This document shows, one piece after another, positions 27,895 through 36,983 of a stretch of DNA of 64,000 nt. This stretch comes from Actinomycetota bacterium. GTDB taxonomy: Bacteria > Actinomycetota > Actinomycetes > Nanopelagicales > Nanopelagicaceae. A program made the translations under genes and the position numbers. The stretch is from contig SYEK01000011.1 in NCBI GenBank assembly GCA_005800815.1, positions 1 through 64,000 of the forward strand. Direction: 5' to 3'. The stretch's first letter is position 1. Each line of letters opens with the position of its first letter. Under the pieces are notes generated by a model. It was given only the letters and a program-made list of their open reading frames with translations, was not told the DNA's origin and made no database searches.

Positions 27895-28551
27895 ATGTTT
27901 GTTGCCTACTTTTGGAGAATCAAAGCTAGCGCAGTCCCATTTGCTCTTTGTGCAATGACCTTAGATCGAGTTGTATTACATCGATCAAGCAACGTTGGAT
28001 TCTTTAAATCCCTCGGTACCGGTAAAGGCGAGACATTTACGCCCAGGGATGCAAATCCACTTCAATGGGGTCTCATTGCCGAGGTCAAGGACGCTGATAC
28101 CTTTGATGATTCACTTGTCATCAAACGATGGCGTAAGTACTGTACCGAGGAGTTTCGGGCGATCATCGAACCGATCTCTGCTCACGGCAAATGGTCCAAA
28201 CAAGAGCCTTTTGTATCATCAATCAAAGATTGGGATGGGCAGGTAATTGCGATAACTCGTGCCCGAATCGCCTGGCTACACACCTTAAGGTTCTGGCGAG
28301 CAGTCCCTCCGGTTACTGCATCACTCAAATCTGCTCCGGGCCTCATCGCTGCGATAGGAATCGGAGAGGCTCCTATCGGACTTCAGGGGACATTTTCTAT
28401 CTGGGAGTCCCCCGCTGCATTGCGCGATTTCGCCTATCGTGGGGCTGCGCATCAGGCCGCTATTGCCGCTACCGAAAAGTACAACTGGTACTCAGAGGAG
28501 CTTTTCTCTAGATTCGCCGTGCGAGAAATACGTGGCTCGATTAATAATTAG
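27895..28551 (+). CDS. crtA: Spheroidene monooxygenase-like protein (CrtA family)
   Basis: A 218-residue protein similar to CrtA, the enzyme that adds a C-2 keto group to acyclic carotenoids in purple bacteria. Recognised stretches are FFKSLGTGKGETFTPRDANPLQWG, read in parts as GTGKGETFTP and NPLQWGLIAE, then ISAHGKWSKQEPF, TRARIAW and IGIGEAPIGLQGTFSIWES. It abuts ybaK with no gap and precedes cruF by 27 bases. The carotenoid context supports the family call; the exact substrate here, probably a hydroxylated lycopene derivative, is an inference. Confidence 0.8.
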   Translation: MFVAYFWRIKASAVPFALCAMTLDRVVLHRSSNVGFFKSLGTGKGETFTPRDANPLQWGLIAEVKDADTFDDSLVIKRWRKYCTEEFRAIIEPISAHGKWSKQEPFVSSIKDWDGQVIAITRARIAWLHTLRFWRAVPPVTASLKSAPGLIAAIGIGEAPIGLQGTFSIWESPAALRDFAYRGAAHQAAIAATEKYNWYSEELFSRFAVREIRGSINN

Positions 28552-28578
28552 GCTGGCAGATAGGGCAGACTTATAACT

Positions 28579-29382
28579 ATGCCAATCCGTCATTACTCAC
28601 CGCGTAGAAACCGCCATAGAGCGATCTCTCGAAGGCTCAGTGGGATACTGATTGCCGTTCTCGCAATTGCAATCACTCTCCAGATTATCTACCCGTTGAT
28701 CGAGGGTGAGACTTTACGTTTGGTCACAATCGCAGTGGTCTATTGGGGTGCAGGTGCGATGCTCCTGCATGCCCTGCTTGCCTATGGGCCACGCTATGCC
28801 TTCACTTATTTAGGTATCACATTTCTCTTCGCATTAATGATCGAGCACATAGGTGTGACTACGACATGGCCCTTTGGTGAGTATTCCTACTCACCCGATC
28901 TGGGCATTCAACTATTCTCTGTTCCATTGGTCGTTCCCTTTGCTTGGGTAATGATCGCCCACCCAGCTCTCGTGATTTCTAGGCGAGTTGCAGGTCACTG
29001 GGTCTTTCTCTACGGCGGTATTGTGATGGCGGCATGGGATTTGTTTCTTGATCCATTGATGGTCTCTTCAGGTCGCTGGACTTGGGTGGTAAGTGGGCCT
29101 CATGTCCCATTCCAACCTGAAATTCCTCTCTCGAATACATTCGGCTGGCTGCTATCTGGCATGGTTTTGATTGCCATTCTTCACCTCGTACTCACTCGAG
29201 AAAGAAGAAAAATCGGTGCATCCTTATTAGCCGTTGATATCTTCCTGGCCTGGACTTTATTTTCAGGAGTTGTGGGTAATCTCTTCTTTTTCAGCCGTCC
29301 CGGTATCGCTTTCTTTGCAGGAGCTATCTTTAGCGCCGTCTTAACCCCATATCTGCTCACTCGCTGGTTAGGGCGCCCATAA
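28579..29382 (+). CDS. cruF: Carotenoid 1,2-hydratase CruF family membrane protein
   Basis: A 267-residue polytopic membrane protein with about seven hydrophobic segments, of the family formerly called DUF422. Members hydrate the psi end of lycopene, gamma-carotene or bisanhydrobacterioruberin to give 1-hydroxy carotenoids. Diagnostic stretches are MIEHIGVTTTWPFGEYSYS, MAAWDLFLDPLM and IPLSNTFGWLLSG. It is followed after 5 bases by a CruG-type glycosyltransferase, the pairing known from cyanobacteria and Deinococcus. Confidence 0.87.
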   Translation: MPIRHYSPRRNRHRAISRRLSGILIAVLAIAITLQIIYPLIEGETLRLVTIAVVYWGAGAMLLHALLAYGPRYAFTYLGITFLFALMIEHIGVTTTWPFGEYSYSPDLGIQLFSVPLVVPFAWVMIAHPALVISRRVAGHWVFLYGGIVMAAWDLFLDPLMVSSGRWTWVVSGPHVPFQPEIPLSNTFGWLLSGMVLIAILHLVLTRERRKIGASLLAVDIFLAWTLFSGVVGNLFFFSRPGIAFFAGAIFSAVLTPYLLTRWLGRP

Positions 29383-29387
29383 TCCCT

Positions 29388-30458
29388 ATGCTCTGGCTTA
29401 CTGCATTACCCATCTTTTTGCTTCTGATATCAATCATCAATTTTTTTGGTATCAGAAAGCCCAATAAGGACAGTCAGATCACTGAGAGCGTCAGTGTGAT
29501 TGTTGCGTTGCGCAATGAGGCCGAGAATGTTGTAGATCTAGTTCGCTCTCTCCTTGCACAGAAATGCTTAAATAACGTGGAGTTCGTCTTTTTAGATGAT
29601 AATTCTCAGGATCAGACCCTCGAACTGCTCCTATCGAGTACCGCTGAATCGGCCAATGTTCGGGTGTTACAAGGTGCTCCACTACCTCCGGGTTGGATCG
29701 GAAAGGTTTGGGCGCTACATCAGCTCATGGAGTGCACTCATGGTGAGATCATCGTCTCAATCGATGCCGATGTCCGGCTAGCCCCTGATGCGATTAGTCG
29801 CTCAATTGCTCTCATGAAATCAGCCTCTCTGGAGTTTGTCTCCCCCTATCCCCGACAGATTGCCCACTCTGTGAGTGAACGTCTTGTGCAACCTCTTTTA
29901 CAGTGGTCCTGGATGACAACCCTTCCTCTTCGTGTTGCAGAACGAGCACCGTTTTCATCGATGGCAGTTGCAAATGGTCAATTTTTCATTGTCCGCAGAA
30001 CCGCACTTGTTGCATGTGGTGGATACGAGTCGGTCAAGGCTGCCGTGTTGGATGACGTATTCCTGGCTAGAGCACTTGCAAAGACTGGTTCGCGTGGCGT
30101 TGTGATAGGTGGTGCCGAAATCGCCGAGTGCCGCATGTACTCATCGTGGAGTCAGATTCAATCTGGCTACGGTAAATCCCTGCGTCATGCATTCGGATCT
30201 GATTTTGGTTCAATTCTGGCGATAGTTTTTCTCCTCATGACAGGGGTCTTGCCTCTTGTCTCTGCCCTTTTGGGCTCACCTTGGGGGGTTATAACATTTA
30301 CTTTGGTCACATGTACCCGCATCATCAGCGCATTGCGTTTTCATGGCAGGATTATTGATTCACTCTTTCATCCAATCTCAAGTATCTTGTTGATCTACCT
30401 CATTATTTACTCCTATCTCAAACGTGGAGAAATCTCATGGAAGGGCCGCTCATTATGA
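29388..30458 (+). CDS. cruG: Family 2 glycosyltransferase, CruG-like
   Basis: A 356-residue membrane-associated GT2 enzyme. There is an N-terminal membrane segment, then the GT-A core with VSVIVALRNEAENV, FLDDNSQDQT and the DxD motif in SIDADVRL. Three or so membrane segments near the C-terminus follow (about residues 275-340). Directly after cruF, it is assigned as CruG-like, which puts a sugar on the hydroxyl of the hydrated carotenoid end. It overlaps the next gene by an ATGA junction. Confidence 0.8.
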   Translation: MLWLTALPIFLLLISIINFFGIRKPNKDSQITESVSVIVALRNEAENVVDLVRSLLAQKCLNNVEFVFLDDNSQDQTLELLLSSTAESANVRVLQGAPLPPGWIGKVWALHQLMECTHGEIIVSIDADVRLAPDAISRSIALMKSASLEFVSPYPRQIAHSVSERLVQPLLQWSWMTTLPLRVAERAPFSSMAVANGQFFIVRRTALVACGGYESVKAAVLDDVFLARALAKTGSRGVVIGGAEIAECRMYSSWSQIQSGYGKSLRHAFGSDFGSILAIVFLLMTGVLPLVSALLGSPWGVITFTLVTCTRIISALRFHGRIIDSLFHPISSILLIYLIIYSYLKRGEISWKGRSL

Positions 30459-31960
30459 AGATTGTTGTCATCGGTGCTGGCATGGGAGCCATGACAGCAG
30501 CCGGGCGACTAGCACGTAGGGGACATTCGGTGAGCGTCTATGAAGCCTCAGACACTTTTGGTGGAAAGCTACGCACTGAGTGGATTGGCAAATTTGCCTT
30601 CGATACCGGCCCTTCGCTCTTGACCCTACCAGCGGTCTACAAGGATTTCTTTATCAGGACTGGCAAACCGCTTGGACTGATGTGTGAAATCCTGGCTGTC
30701 GACCCATCCTTTGACTATCGGTTCACTGATGGCACACAAGTGAGCTTTTCAAACCTATCGCGCTTTCATACTCTCAATTCGATCCGAGCTGAGTACGGAG
30801 ATGATGCCGCCCAGCAGTGGGATCAGATGATGCGTCGTGCCTCAAAAATGTGGGATGTCTCGCGTGAACCATTTGTCGAATCAGAACTACGCTCCCCTCT
30901 TTCTCTGTTGAAGCGAAGGAATTTGATTCGCGACATATTCCTAATCTCGCCTTGGAAATCACTGCGTAACTTTGCAGATGAATATTTATCCGACAAGCAT
31001 CTTCGATATATTCTTGATCGCTATGCGACATACAGTGGCTCAGATCCTCGTAAAGCCCCCGCTGTCCTTGCCACGATAGCCTACGTTGAAGAGGCCTTTG
31101 GAGCCTGGCATATCAAAGGTGGTCTTGGAACCCTTGCAACTTTGGTCTATCAGCGCTGTATCGACGTTGGAGTTACATTTCACTTCAATTCTCAAGTAGC
31201 ACAAATCATCGTAGAAGAGGGGGTGGCTTCTGGCCTTCGATTACTCAATGGGACGGTTATCGCCGCTGATGTTGTTATAGCAAATGCCGATGCGGCCCTT
31301 ATCTACAACGAGCTGATTCAGGGTGAGAATAAAAGGCTGCGCAAGGTGCGCAGGAACCTGATGAAGGCCGATGCATCTATCGCTGGCTTTACACTCCTTC
31401 TTGGCCTGCGAAAAAATGGGACCCAATCCCTCAAACACCACACAGTTTTATTTCCCACGGATTATGATGCTGAATTTGATTCGATATTTAGCGCTAAGAA
31501 ACCAGCCCTGAAACCAACGATCTATATCTGCGCACCCCAGGATGAGCAGATGGTCAAAGACCCCTCTCTTGAGAGTTGGTCTGTGCTGGTGAATGCTCCA
31601 CATCACGGTGCTGATGGATTTGATTGGAGTGATGAGAACTTCTCTCGCAACTATGCCAATCTCATTATCGATCAGATCGAAGCAAGGGGTATCTCTGTGC
31701 GCGACAGATTAGAGTCACTGACAATACGAACACCAGCAGATCTAGAGCGCAGCGTCCTGGCACCTGGAGGTTCGATCTATGGCACATCTAGTAACGGTGC
31801 TCGGGCCGCTTTCATGCGTGCAAAGAATCGTTCACCGATAGAGAACCTTTACTGTGTGGGAGGCTCCTCCCACCCTGGTGGTGGATTACCTCTCGTTGGA
31901 TTAAGTGGAGAGATTGTTGCTAACGCAGTTGGGAGCGCGCAAAGCGCACAACAAGCGTGA
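30455..31960 (+). CDS. crtD: Carotenoid desaturase, CrtI/CrtD family
   Basis: FAD-dependent desaturase of the phytoene-dehydrogenase family, 501 residues. The N-terminal nucleotide fold reads VVIGAGMGAMTAAGRLARRG, followed by YEASDTFGGKLRT and FDTGPSLLTLP; the C-terminal FAD motif is GGSSHPGGGLPLVGLSGE. A separate CrtI lies in the neighbouring crtEIB operon, so this copy is likely a 3,4-desaturase acting on hydroxylated ends (CrtD role, by context only). ATG at 30455 overlaps the cruG stop; a further ATG 18 bases upstream is possible. Its end overlaps the convergent gene by 41 bases. Confidence 0.82.
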   Translation: MKIVVIGAGMGAMTAAGRLARRGHSVSVYEASDTFGGKLRTEWIGKFAFDTGPSLLTLPAVYKDFFIRTGKPLGLMCEILAVDPSFDYRFTDGTQVSFSNLSRFHTLNSIRAEYGDDAAQQWDQMMRRASKMWDVSREPFVESELRSPLSLLKRRNLIRDIFLISPWKSLRNFADEYLSDKHLRYILDRYATYSGSDPRKAPAVLATIAYVEEAFGAWHIKGGLGTLATLVYQRCIDVGVTFHFNSQVAQIIVEEGVASGLRLLNGTVIAADVVIANADAALIYNELIQGENKRLRKVRRNLMKADASIAGFTLLLGLRKNGTQSLKHHTVLFPTDYDAEFDSIFSAKKPALKPTIYICAPQDEQMVKDPSLESWSVLVNAPHHGADGFDWSDENFSRNYANLIIDQIEARGISVRDRLESLTIRTPADLERSVLAPGGSIYGTSSNGARAAFMRAKNRSPIENLYCVGGSSHPGGGLPLVGLSGEIVANAVGSAQSAQQA

Positions 31961-32540
31961 GACTGAGTATTTGAAGCGCTAAAAACCCATAGGCAAGAAA
32001 CTCGACTCCTGGTACTGAAAGTTGATACATGAGCAGAGTCACAAAGAGAAAGCTTGCACGCACCGGCCGTTCGGTTGGAGTAACAACCCCAATCTCATGG
32101 ACTCCCAGTGAGGCCAACTTTGCGCGTGCATACTCTTGAAAGGCTGCAACGCTCCATAATGTGATTACAAGCCAAGCCGGGATACCTATGACATAGAGGG
32201 CGTATAACCAGAAAGCCTCACTGATTCGATCAACAACTGAGTCGAGAGTCGCACCCCAAGCGCTCTCTCGCTTTTGAAAGATTGCAACACTGCCATCAAC
32301 TCCATCACAAAAAAGTGAGAGAACAAGAAAGAAAATCGCCCACCATGATGTGGCGTTCAATGCCGTCATCACTGCGCTGGCCAGTCCAAGAAGGGTCAGC
32401 GAATTAGGAGAGATTCGTAGCAACGTTGCGATTAAGCCAAAGCGGTAAGAGATTGTCAGCCAAGCGGCCACAATACCTTTGATGGGTGCTCCATTATGTA
32501 AGGAACTCCATCTAGCAGTAAATTCCTCTTTAGTGAGCAT
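31920..32540 (-). CDS. CDP-alcohol phosphatidyltransferase family protein
   Basis: A 206-residue membrane protein with about five hydrophobic segments. The CDP-alcohol motif is present in variant form: DG-SV-AI, eight residues, G, three residues, D, three residues, D (in VDGSVAIF then WGATLDSVVDR). The usual Arg after Ala is Ile. These enzymes join a CDP-lipid to an alcohol such as inositol phosphate or glycerol phosphate; the partner alcohol cannot be told. It overlaps metF by 11 bases and the 3' end of the crtD-like gene by 41 bases. Confidence 0.8.
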   Translation of the reverse strand: MLTKEEFTARWSSLHNGAPIKGIVAAWLTISYRFGLIATLLRISPNSLTLLGLASAVMTALNATSWWAIFFLVLSLFCDGVDGSVAIFQKRESAWGATLDSVVDRISEAFWLYALYVIGIPAWLVITLWSVAAFQEYARAKLASLGVHEIGVVTPTERPVRASFLFVTLLMYQLSVPGVEFLAYGFLALQILSLTLVVRFARSQLR

Positions 32541-33384
32541 TATTCAAATTCCTATAGATTGCAGTAGTAGCGGTTGCACTATTCATAGTATAGAAGTGCA
32601 GACTCGGTGCCCCAGCATGCAGTAGCTGCTCACACAACTGGCTTGCTAGTTCGATCCCTAAATTTTGAACGGCATCGGCATCATCCTCTATCGCGGCGAA
32701 GGCCCTTGAAACTGCCGGGGGAATCGGTGTACCACCAAGCTCAGCCATACGCTGTAACTGTTTGACGTTCGTAATCGGCAGGATCCCTGGAATTATCGGG
32801 ATTTCTGAGCCACGAGCCTGCAATGCATATACAAGCTGCTCCCATTTTGAAACTTCAAAAAAAAACTGTGTGGTTGCAAAAGTTGCACCTAGCCGTTCTT
32901 TGCGAAGTAAAACGTCAATATCTTTTTTTGCATCACCCTGTGATGAAGGATGACCGTCCGGGAAAGCTGCAACACCAATATCAAAACCTCCAAACTCACG
33001 AATCAGTTGCACGAGTTGGTCAGCGTGGGTAAAACCATCTGAGACAGGTGTCCAGGGAGCGCGAGGTCCACCCACTGGATCTCCTCGTAGCGCTAGGACA
33101 CCGCGAATTCCAGCGTCACGGTACAAATGCAGAATTGAGATCAATTCTGGGCGGCTTGAACCAACACAGGTCAAATGTGCCACCGTTGGAACCTTGGTTC
33201 GCTGCGTAACCTCTTTCGTGAGGCCGATCGTTCTATTGCGTGTTGACCCACCTGCGCCGTAGGTCACAGATACAAACTTTGGTGCCATAGGTGCAAGTGC
33301 CTCAAGGGCCTGCCACAATCGAATCTCACCCTCGCTATCTTTAGGGGGGAAAAATTCCAATGAATACGAAGTGCGCATTATCAC
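32530..33384 (-). CDS. metF: 5,10-methylenetetrahydrofolate reductase
   Basis: FAD enzyme that makes 5-methyl-THF for methionine synthesis. The 284-residue TIM barrel has YSLEFFPPKDSEGE at the start, VSVTYGAGGSTRN, VAHLTCVGSS, ALRGDP and the FATTQFFFE motif. GTG at 33384 and ATG at 33378 are both possible starts. It is divergent from the GGPP synthase gene with only about 22 bases between them, so each promoter must lie partly in the other gene. The metF/prenyl synthase pairing is also seen in mycobacteria. Confidence 0.95.
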   Translation of the reverse strand: MIMRTSYSLEFFPPKDSEGEIRLWQALEALAPMAPKFVSVTYGAGGSTRNRTIGLTKEVTQRTKVPTVAHLTCVGSSRPELISILHLYRDAGIRGVLALRGDPVGGPRAPWTPVSDGFTHADQLVQLIREFGGFDIGVAAFPDGHPSSQGDAKKDIDVLLRKERLGATFATTQFFFEVSKWEQLVYALQARGSEIPIIPGILPITNVKQLQRMAELGGTPIPPAVSRAFAAIEDDADAVQNLGIELASQLCEQLLHAGAPSLHFYTMNSATATTAIYRNLNNAH

Positions 33385-33406
33385 GCTCTGAGGGTACCTT
33401 TAAGGA

Positions 33407-34483
33407 GTGAGTTTAGAGGCCAAGGCAGCGTTGCAAGAGTTTCGTGATGCCGTTGAGATCGAATTATCGAAATTTGTTGTGCAGCAGTCCTCTTTTTTGA
33501 ACTCCATCTCAACTGATCTTGCTCCGGTTGCGCATGCTCTCTCATCTTTCCTACTCGATAGTGGCAAGCGCCTGCGACCTCTCTTTGCATATAGTGGTTT
33601 CCTCAGCACTGATGCTAAATTCACTGCCTCCATAACCAGGGCCGTTGCAAGTCTTGAACTCTTACAGGCATGTGCACTTATCCATGATGATCTTATGGAC
33701 GGCTCAGATACACGCAGGGGCCGGCCCTCAATTCATCGTCATTTTGAATCCATACACGTTCAATCTGAACTAGAAGGCTTTGCCCCGGCTTATGGCCTGG
33801 CCGCCGCGGTCTTATTAGGCGACTTGGCCTTGGTCTGGTCCAACCAAATGCTCAACGAGGCTGGCCTCACACCTGGGCAGCTCGGCCATATATCTGGAAT
33901 TTATGACGACATGCGCACCGAGTTGATGGCCGGACAATTTTTAGATATTCATGAACAGACTCGAAAGAGCACTGACCTGGAGCGCTCTGTAACAATCGCA
34001 CGATATAAATCTGGAAAATATACTGTTGAAAGGCCGTTGCATATAGGTGCTGCACTATCGGGTCAGCACTCCTCTGTGCTCCTAGATGCACTCTCTTCAT
34101 TTGGTTTGCCTCTTGGAGAGGCATTCCAATATCGAGATGATCTATTAGGGGTCTTCGGGGATCCTCTGATTACCGGTAAGCCTGTGGGTGATGACTTACG
34201 AGAAGGCAAAAGGACGGTTCTCGTTGCCCTCACAGATGCTGCATGCACTGACTCCATGCGTATTGAGAGCAAAAAGTACTTTGGAATGCCAGATTTGGAT
34301 GCAAACGGGATATCTATTTTGCAGGAAATAATTATGGCAACTGGAGCAAAGCAAAAGCTTGAAACAATGATTGAACAGCTCACGCAAGAGGCATTGAAGG
34401 CTGCAGAGTCTGAGGTCATTGGAGAGCGGGCTCATCCCCTGCTATTGGAGTTAGTCAAAATCACAACCAAGAGGAGTACCTAG
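33407..34483 (+). CDS. crtE: Geranylgeranyl diphosphate synthase (polyprenyl synthase)
   Basis: Trans-prenyl transferase supplying C20 diphosphate for carotenoids. The 358-residue protein has the first aspartate-rich motif DDLMD within ALIHDDLMDGSDTRRGRPS, the second in FQYRDDLLGVFGD, and GKPVGDDLREGKRTVL. It is directly followed with no gap by crtI and crtB. The start is uncertain: the GTG at 33407 sits on top of an AAGGAG sequence rather than behind it, and a TTG at 33431 is an alternative. Chain length (C20) is inferred from operon context. Confidence 0.92.
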   Translation: MSLEAKAALQEFRDAVEIELSKFVVQQSSFLNSISTDLAPVAHALSSFLLDSGKRLRPLFAYSGFLSTDAKFTASITRAVASLELLQACALIHDDLMDGSDTRRGRPSIHRHFESIHVQSELEGFAPAYGLAAAVLLGDLALVWSNQMLNEAGLTPGQLGHISGIYDDMRTELMAGQFLDIHEQTRKSTDLERSVTIARYKSGKYTVERPLHIGAALSGQHSSVLLDALSSFGLPLGEAFQYRDDLLGVFGDPLITGKPVGDDLREGKRTVLVALTDAACTDSMRIESKKYFGMPDLDANGISILQEIIMATGAKQKLETMIEQLTQEALKAAESEVIGERAHPLLLELVKITTKRST

Positions 34484-35968
34484 ATGGTTGCACGTGTTAA
34501 AGGCCCGACCGATCATATCGTTGTTGTAGGGGCGGGTCTTGCTGGACTCAGTGCAGCACTGCGTTTGGCTGGCGCCGGTCGTAGAGTCACTGTCATCGAG
34601 CGAGAGTCGGTTCCTGGTGGGAGAAATGGCCTGCTCCAAAAGCAGGGATACTCATTCGATACCGGCCCATCTGTATTGACTATGCCCTCATTGATTCAAG
34701 ATGCATTCAACTGTGTGGGTGAAGATATGAAGGACTGGCTCGAACTCACCCCGTTAACCCCTTTGTACCGCGCGTTTTATGCCGATGGGACATCCTTGGA
34801 TGTTCATGCAAATACACAGGAGATGGAGGCAGAGATTGAAAAGAACATCAGTTCAACCGAGGCAGCTGGGTATCGTCGCTATGTAGAGTTTGTCACCAAG
34901 TTATATAAGTATGAGATGCATGACTTTATCGATCGCAATATTGATACTCCTTTTAACTTATTGACACCAAATCTGGCACGACTAATTGCGCTAGGAGGAT
35001 TTCGTAAACTCTCACCCAAGGTCAACCAATTTCTCAAAGATCCTCGTCTCCAGAAGGTTTACTCTTTTCAGGCGATGTATGCAGGTGTCAGTCCCCAGCA
35101 GGCGTTGGCAATCTATGCGGTCATCGCATATATGGACTCGGTAAACGGTGTTTTTTTCCCAAAGGGAGGGATGCATGCAATCCCGCGTGGACTCGCAGCC
35201 GCTGCCCAAAAACACGGTGTCGAGTTTAAATACAATACGACGGTCTCCAAGGTTGAGCTCTCTCATGGCCGGGCCAAAGCAGTCCTGACCCAGGATGGCC
35301 AGCGCATTGAGTGTGATGCCCTCATCCTCAATCCCGATCTTCCGGTGGCCTGGCGAGAGTTACTAGGAAAGACACCACTATCTGTCAAGCGACTGAAGTA
35401 CTCGCCCTCATGTACAACCTTGCTCGTTGGCTCATCAAAGAAATACTCGCATACCGCCCATCACAATATTCATTTTGGGCAATCTTGGGACGGGGTATTT
35501 GATGAGCTCATCAAGAAGAAGGTCTTGATGAGTGATCCCAGTATCTTGGTCACAGTTCCTACACATGATGATCCAGATTTAGCACCGCCTGGTAAAAATA
35601 TCTACTACATCCTCTTTCCCACACCTAACCTGAGCGCAGATATTGATTGGCTCAAGCAGGCTGGACCATATCGAGATGAGATGGTGAGAGCCTTGGAGAG
35701 CCGGGGCTATGAGGGTTTTGGTGATTCAATAGAGACGCAGACTTTGACGACCCCCTTAGATTGGAAAAATCAAGGAATGGAACAGGGTGCTCCATTTGCA
35801 AGTGCTCACACATTCTTTCAAACTGGTCCCTTTAGACCTCGTAATATCGCCGCTGGGATCGAAAACGTAGTCTTTGCCGGCTCAGGTACCCAACCTGGAG
35901 TTGGCATGCCAATGGTGTTGATCTCAGGCCGACTTGCAGCAGAGCGAATCGTAGGACCAGTCAAGTAG
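34484..35968 (+). CDS. crtI: Phytoene desaturase CrtI
   Basis: FAD-dependent desaturase converting phytoene to lycopene. The 494-residue protein has the dinucleotide fold VVVGAGLAGLSAALRL, ERESVPGGRNG, SFDTGPSVLTMPS, the YAVIAYMDSVNGVFFPKGGM stretch and the C-terminal FAD motif FAGSGTQPGVGMPMVLISG. The ATG at 34484 follows the crtE stop with no gap, and the stop is followed directly by the crtB ATG, so the three genes form a compact unit. Confidence 0.94.
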   Translation: MVARVKGPTDHIVVVGAGLAGLSAALRLAGAGRRVTVIERESVPGGRNGLLQKQGYSFDTGPSVLTMPSLIQDAFNCVGEDMKDWLELTPLTPLYRAFYADGTSLDVHANTQEMEAEIEKNISSTEAAGYRRYVEFVTKLYKYEMHDFIDRNIDTPFNLLTPNLARLIALGGFRKLSPKVNQFLKDPRLQKVYSFQAMYAGVSPQQALAIYAVIAYMDSVNGVFFPKGGMHAIPRGLAAAAQKHGVEFKYNTTVSKVELSHGRAKAVLTQDGQRIECDALILNPDLPVAWRELLGKTPLSVKRLKYSPSCTTLLVGSSKKYSHTAHHNIHFGQSWDGVFDELIKKKVLMSDPSILVTVPTHDDPDLAPPGKNIYYILFPTPNLSADIDWLKQAGPYRDEMVRALESRGYEGFGDSIETQTLTTPLDWKNQGMEQGAPFASAHTFFQTGPFRPRNIAAGIENVVFAGSGTQPGVGMPMVLISGRLAAERIVGPVK

Positions 35969-36841
35969 ATGGATGAGCTTGCGGCATCCTATGCGGAGTG
36001 CAAGAGATTAAATGCTCTGCATGGTAAGACATACTATTTAGCGACTCTACTGCTTCCCAAATCTAAACGTCCTTATGTCCACGCGCTCTATGGCTTTGCT
36101 CGATATGCCGATGAGATCGTCGATGATCTGGCCTCTACGCTCACAGTTGAAGAAAAGGCACAAGCATTAGGCACATGGGGCAGGAAAATCCTGGGCGATT
36201 TAAAGAGTGGGGAGAGTGATGATGCGATAGGTCGTGCCTTGATTGATACCGTCAATCGCTTCGATATCCCACATGCCCACTTTGAGGCCTTTCTTCACTC
36301 AATGACCATGGATCTGACCGTGCAGGAGTACCAGACATACGAGGATTTGATGGAGTATGTCTATGGCTCTGCCGCCGTGATTGGACTTGAAATGGTCCCA
36401 GTCCTAGGTGTACTCGACGAGGGTGCATATGAGTGCGCAAAAAACTTGGGCATTGCCTTTCAATTAGCGAATTTCATTCGAGATGTCGGTGAGGATCTAG
36501 ATCGTGGCCGTATCTATCTTCCGCTCTCGGAGTTGGCTCAATGTGGTGTCACACGCCAGATGCTTGAAGAGAGAGTTCTGACCTCACAAATCGTGGAGGC
36601 TCTCAAGTTTCAGATTGCCCGCGTGCGCGCTCTCCAGGCCCAGGCCGCCCCTGGAATTTTGATGTTGGAGGCAAAGAGTCGACCATGCATAGAAGCAGCG
36701 AGCACACTCTACTGTGGGATCGTCGATGAGGTAGAAAAGATTGGTTATGACATCTTCAATCATCGAGCCACAACCTCCACATCGCGCAGAGCACGTGTTG
36801 CAGGTGTAGCTCTCCTGAAGCGTTTAGTTTCATCTCACTAA
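35969..36841 (+). CDS. crtB: Phytoene synthase CrtB
   Basis: Condenses two GGPP molecules to phytoene. The 290-residue squalene/phytoene synthase shows the first aspartate motif in ARYADEIVDD, the YVYGSAAVIGLEM stretch, and the second motif in NFIRDVGEDLDRGRIYLP. The ATG abuts the crtI stop. A short hairpin at 36861-36875 probably ends the crtE-crtI-crtB transcript. Confidence 0.95.
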   Translation: MDELAASYAECKRLNALHGKTYYLATLLLPKSKRPYVHALYGFARYADEIVDDLASTLTVEEKAQALGTWGRKILGDLKSGESDDAIGRALIDTVNRFDIPHAHFEAFLHSMTMDLTVQEYQTYEDLMEYVYGSAAVIGLEMVPVLGVLDEGAYECAKNLGIAFQLANFIRDVGEDLDRGRIYLPLSELAQCGVTRQMLEERVLTSQIVEALKFQIARVRALQAQAAPGILMLEAKSRPCIEAASTLYCGIVDEVEKIGYDIFNHRATTSTSRRARVAGVALLKRLVSSH

Positions 36842-36860
36842 GACTCACACACTGCCAGCT

Positions 36861-36875
36861 CCTGCAGATTGCAGG
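36861..36875 (+). terminator. Weak hairpin terminator after crtB
   Basis: A 6-bp perfect stem (36861-36866 with 36870-36875) with a GAT loop lies 20 bases past the crtB stop and is followed by a T-rich GTTGTGTTAT. It lies just before the TPP riboswitch. Confidence 0.45.
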
Positions 36876-36891
36876 GTTGTGTTATAGGCTC

Positions 36892-36978
36892 AGACTACGG
36901 GAGCCCCAAAAGGCTGAGAGGGTCTGAAGTTCAGATCGACCGTTAGACCAGTCCGGTAATGCGGATGTGGAAGGAAAA
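36892..36978 (+). promoter_or_regulatory. TPP riboswitch (thi box)
   Basis: The thiamine pyrophosphate aptamer core is visible: the CTGAGA thi-box motif at 36914-36919 within GGCTGAGAGGGTC, then GACC and TCCGGTAATGCGGATG (about 36950-36967), matching the conserved P4/P5 part of the aptamer. The element lies directly upstream of a PnuC-family transporter and its 3' end contains the GGAAGG likely to be the ribosome site, so control by masking of translation initiation is inferred. Confidence 0.88.
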
Positions 36979-36983
36979 ATCTC

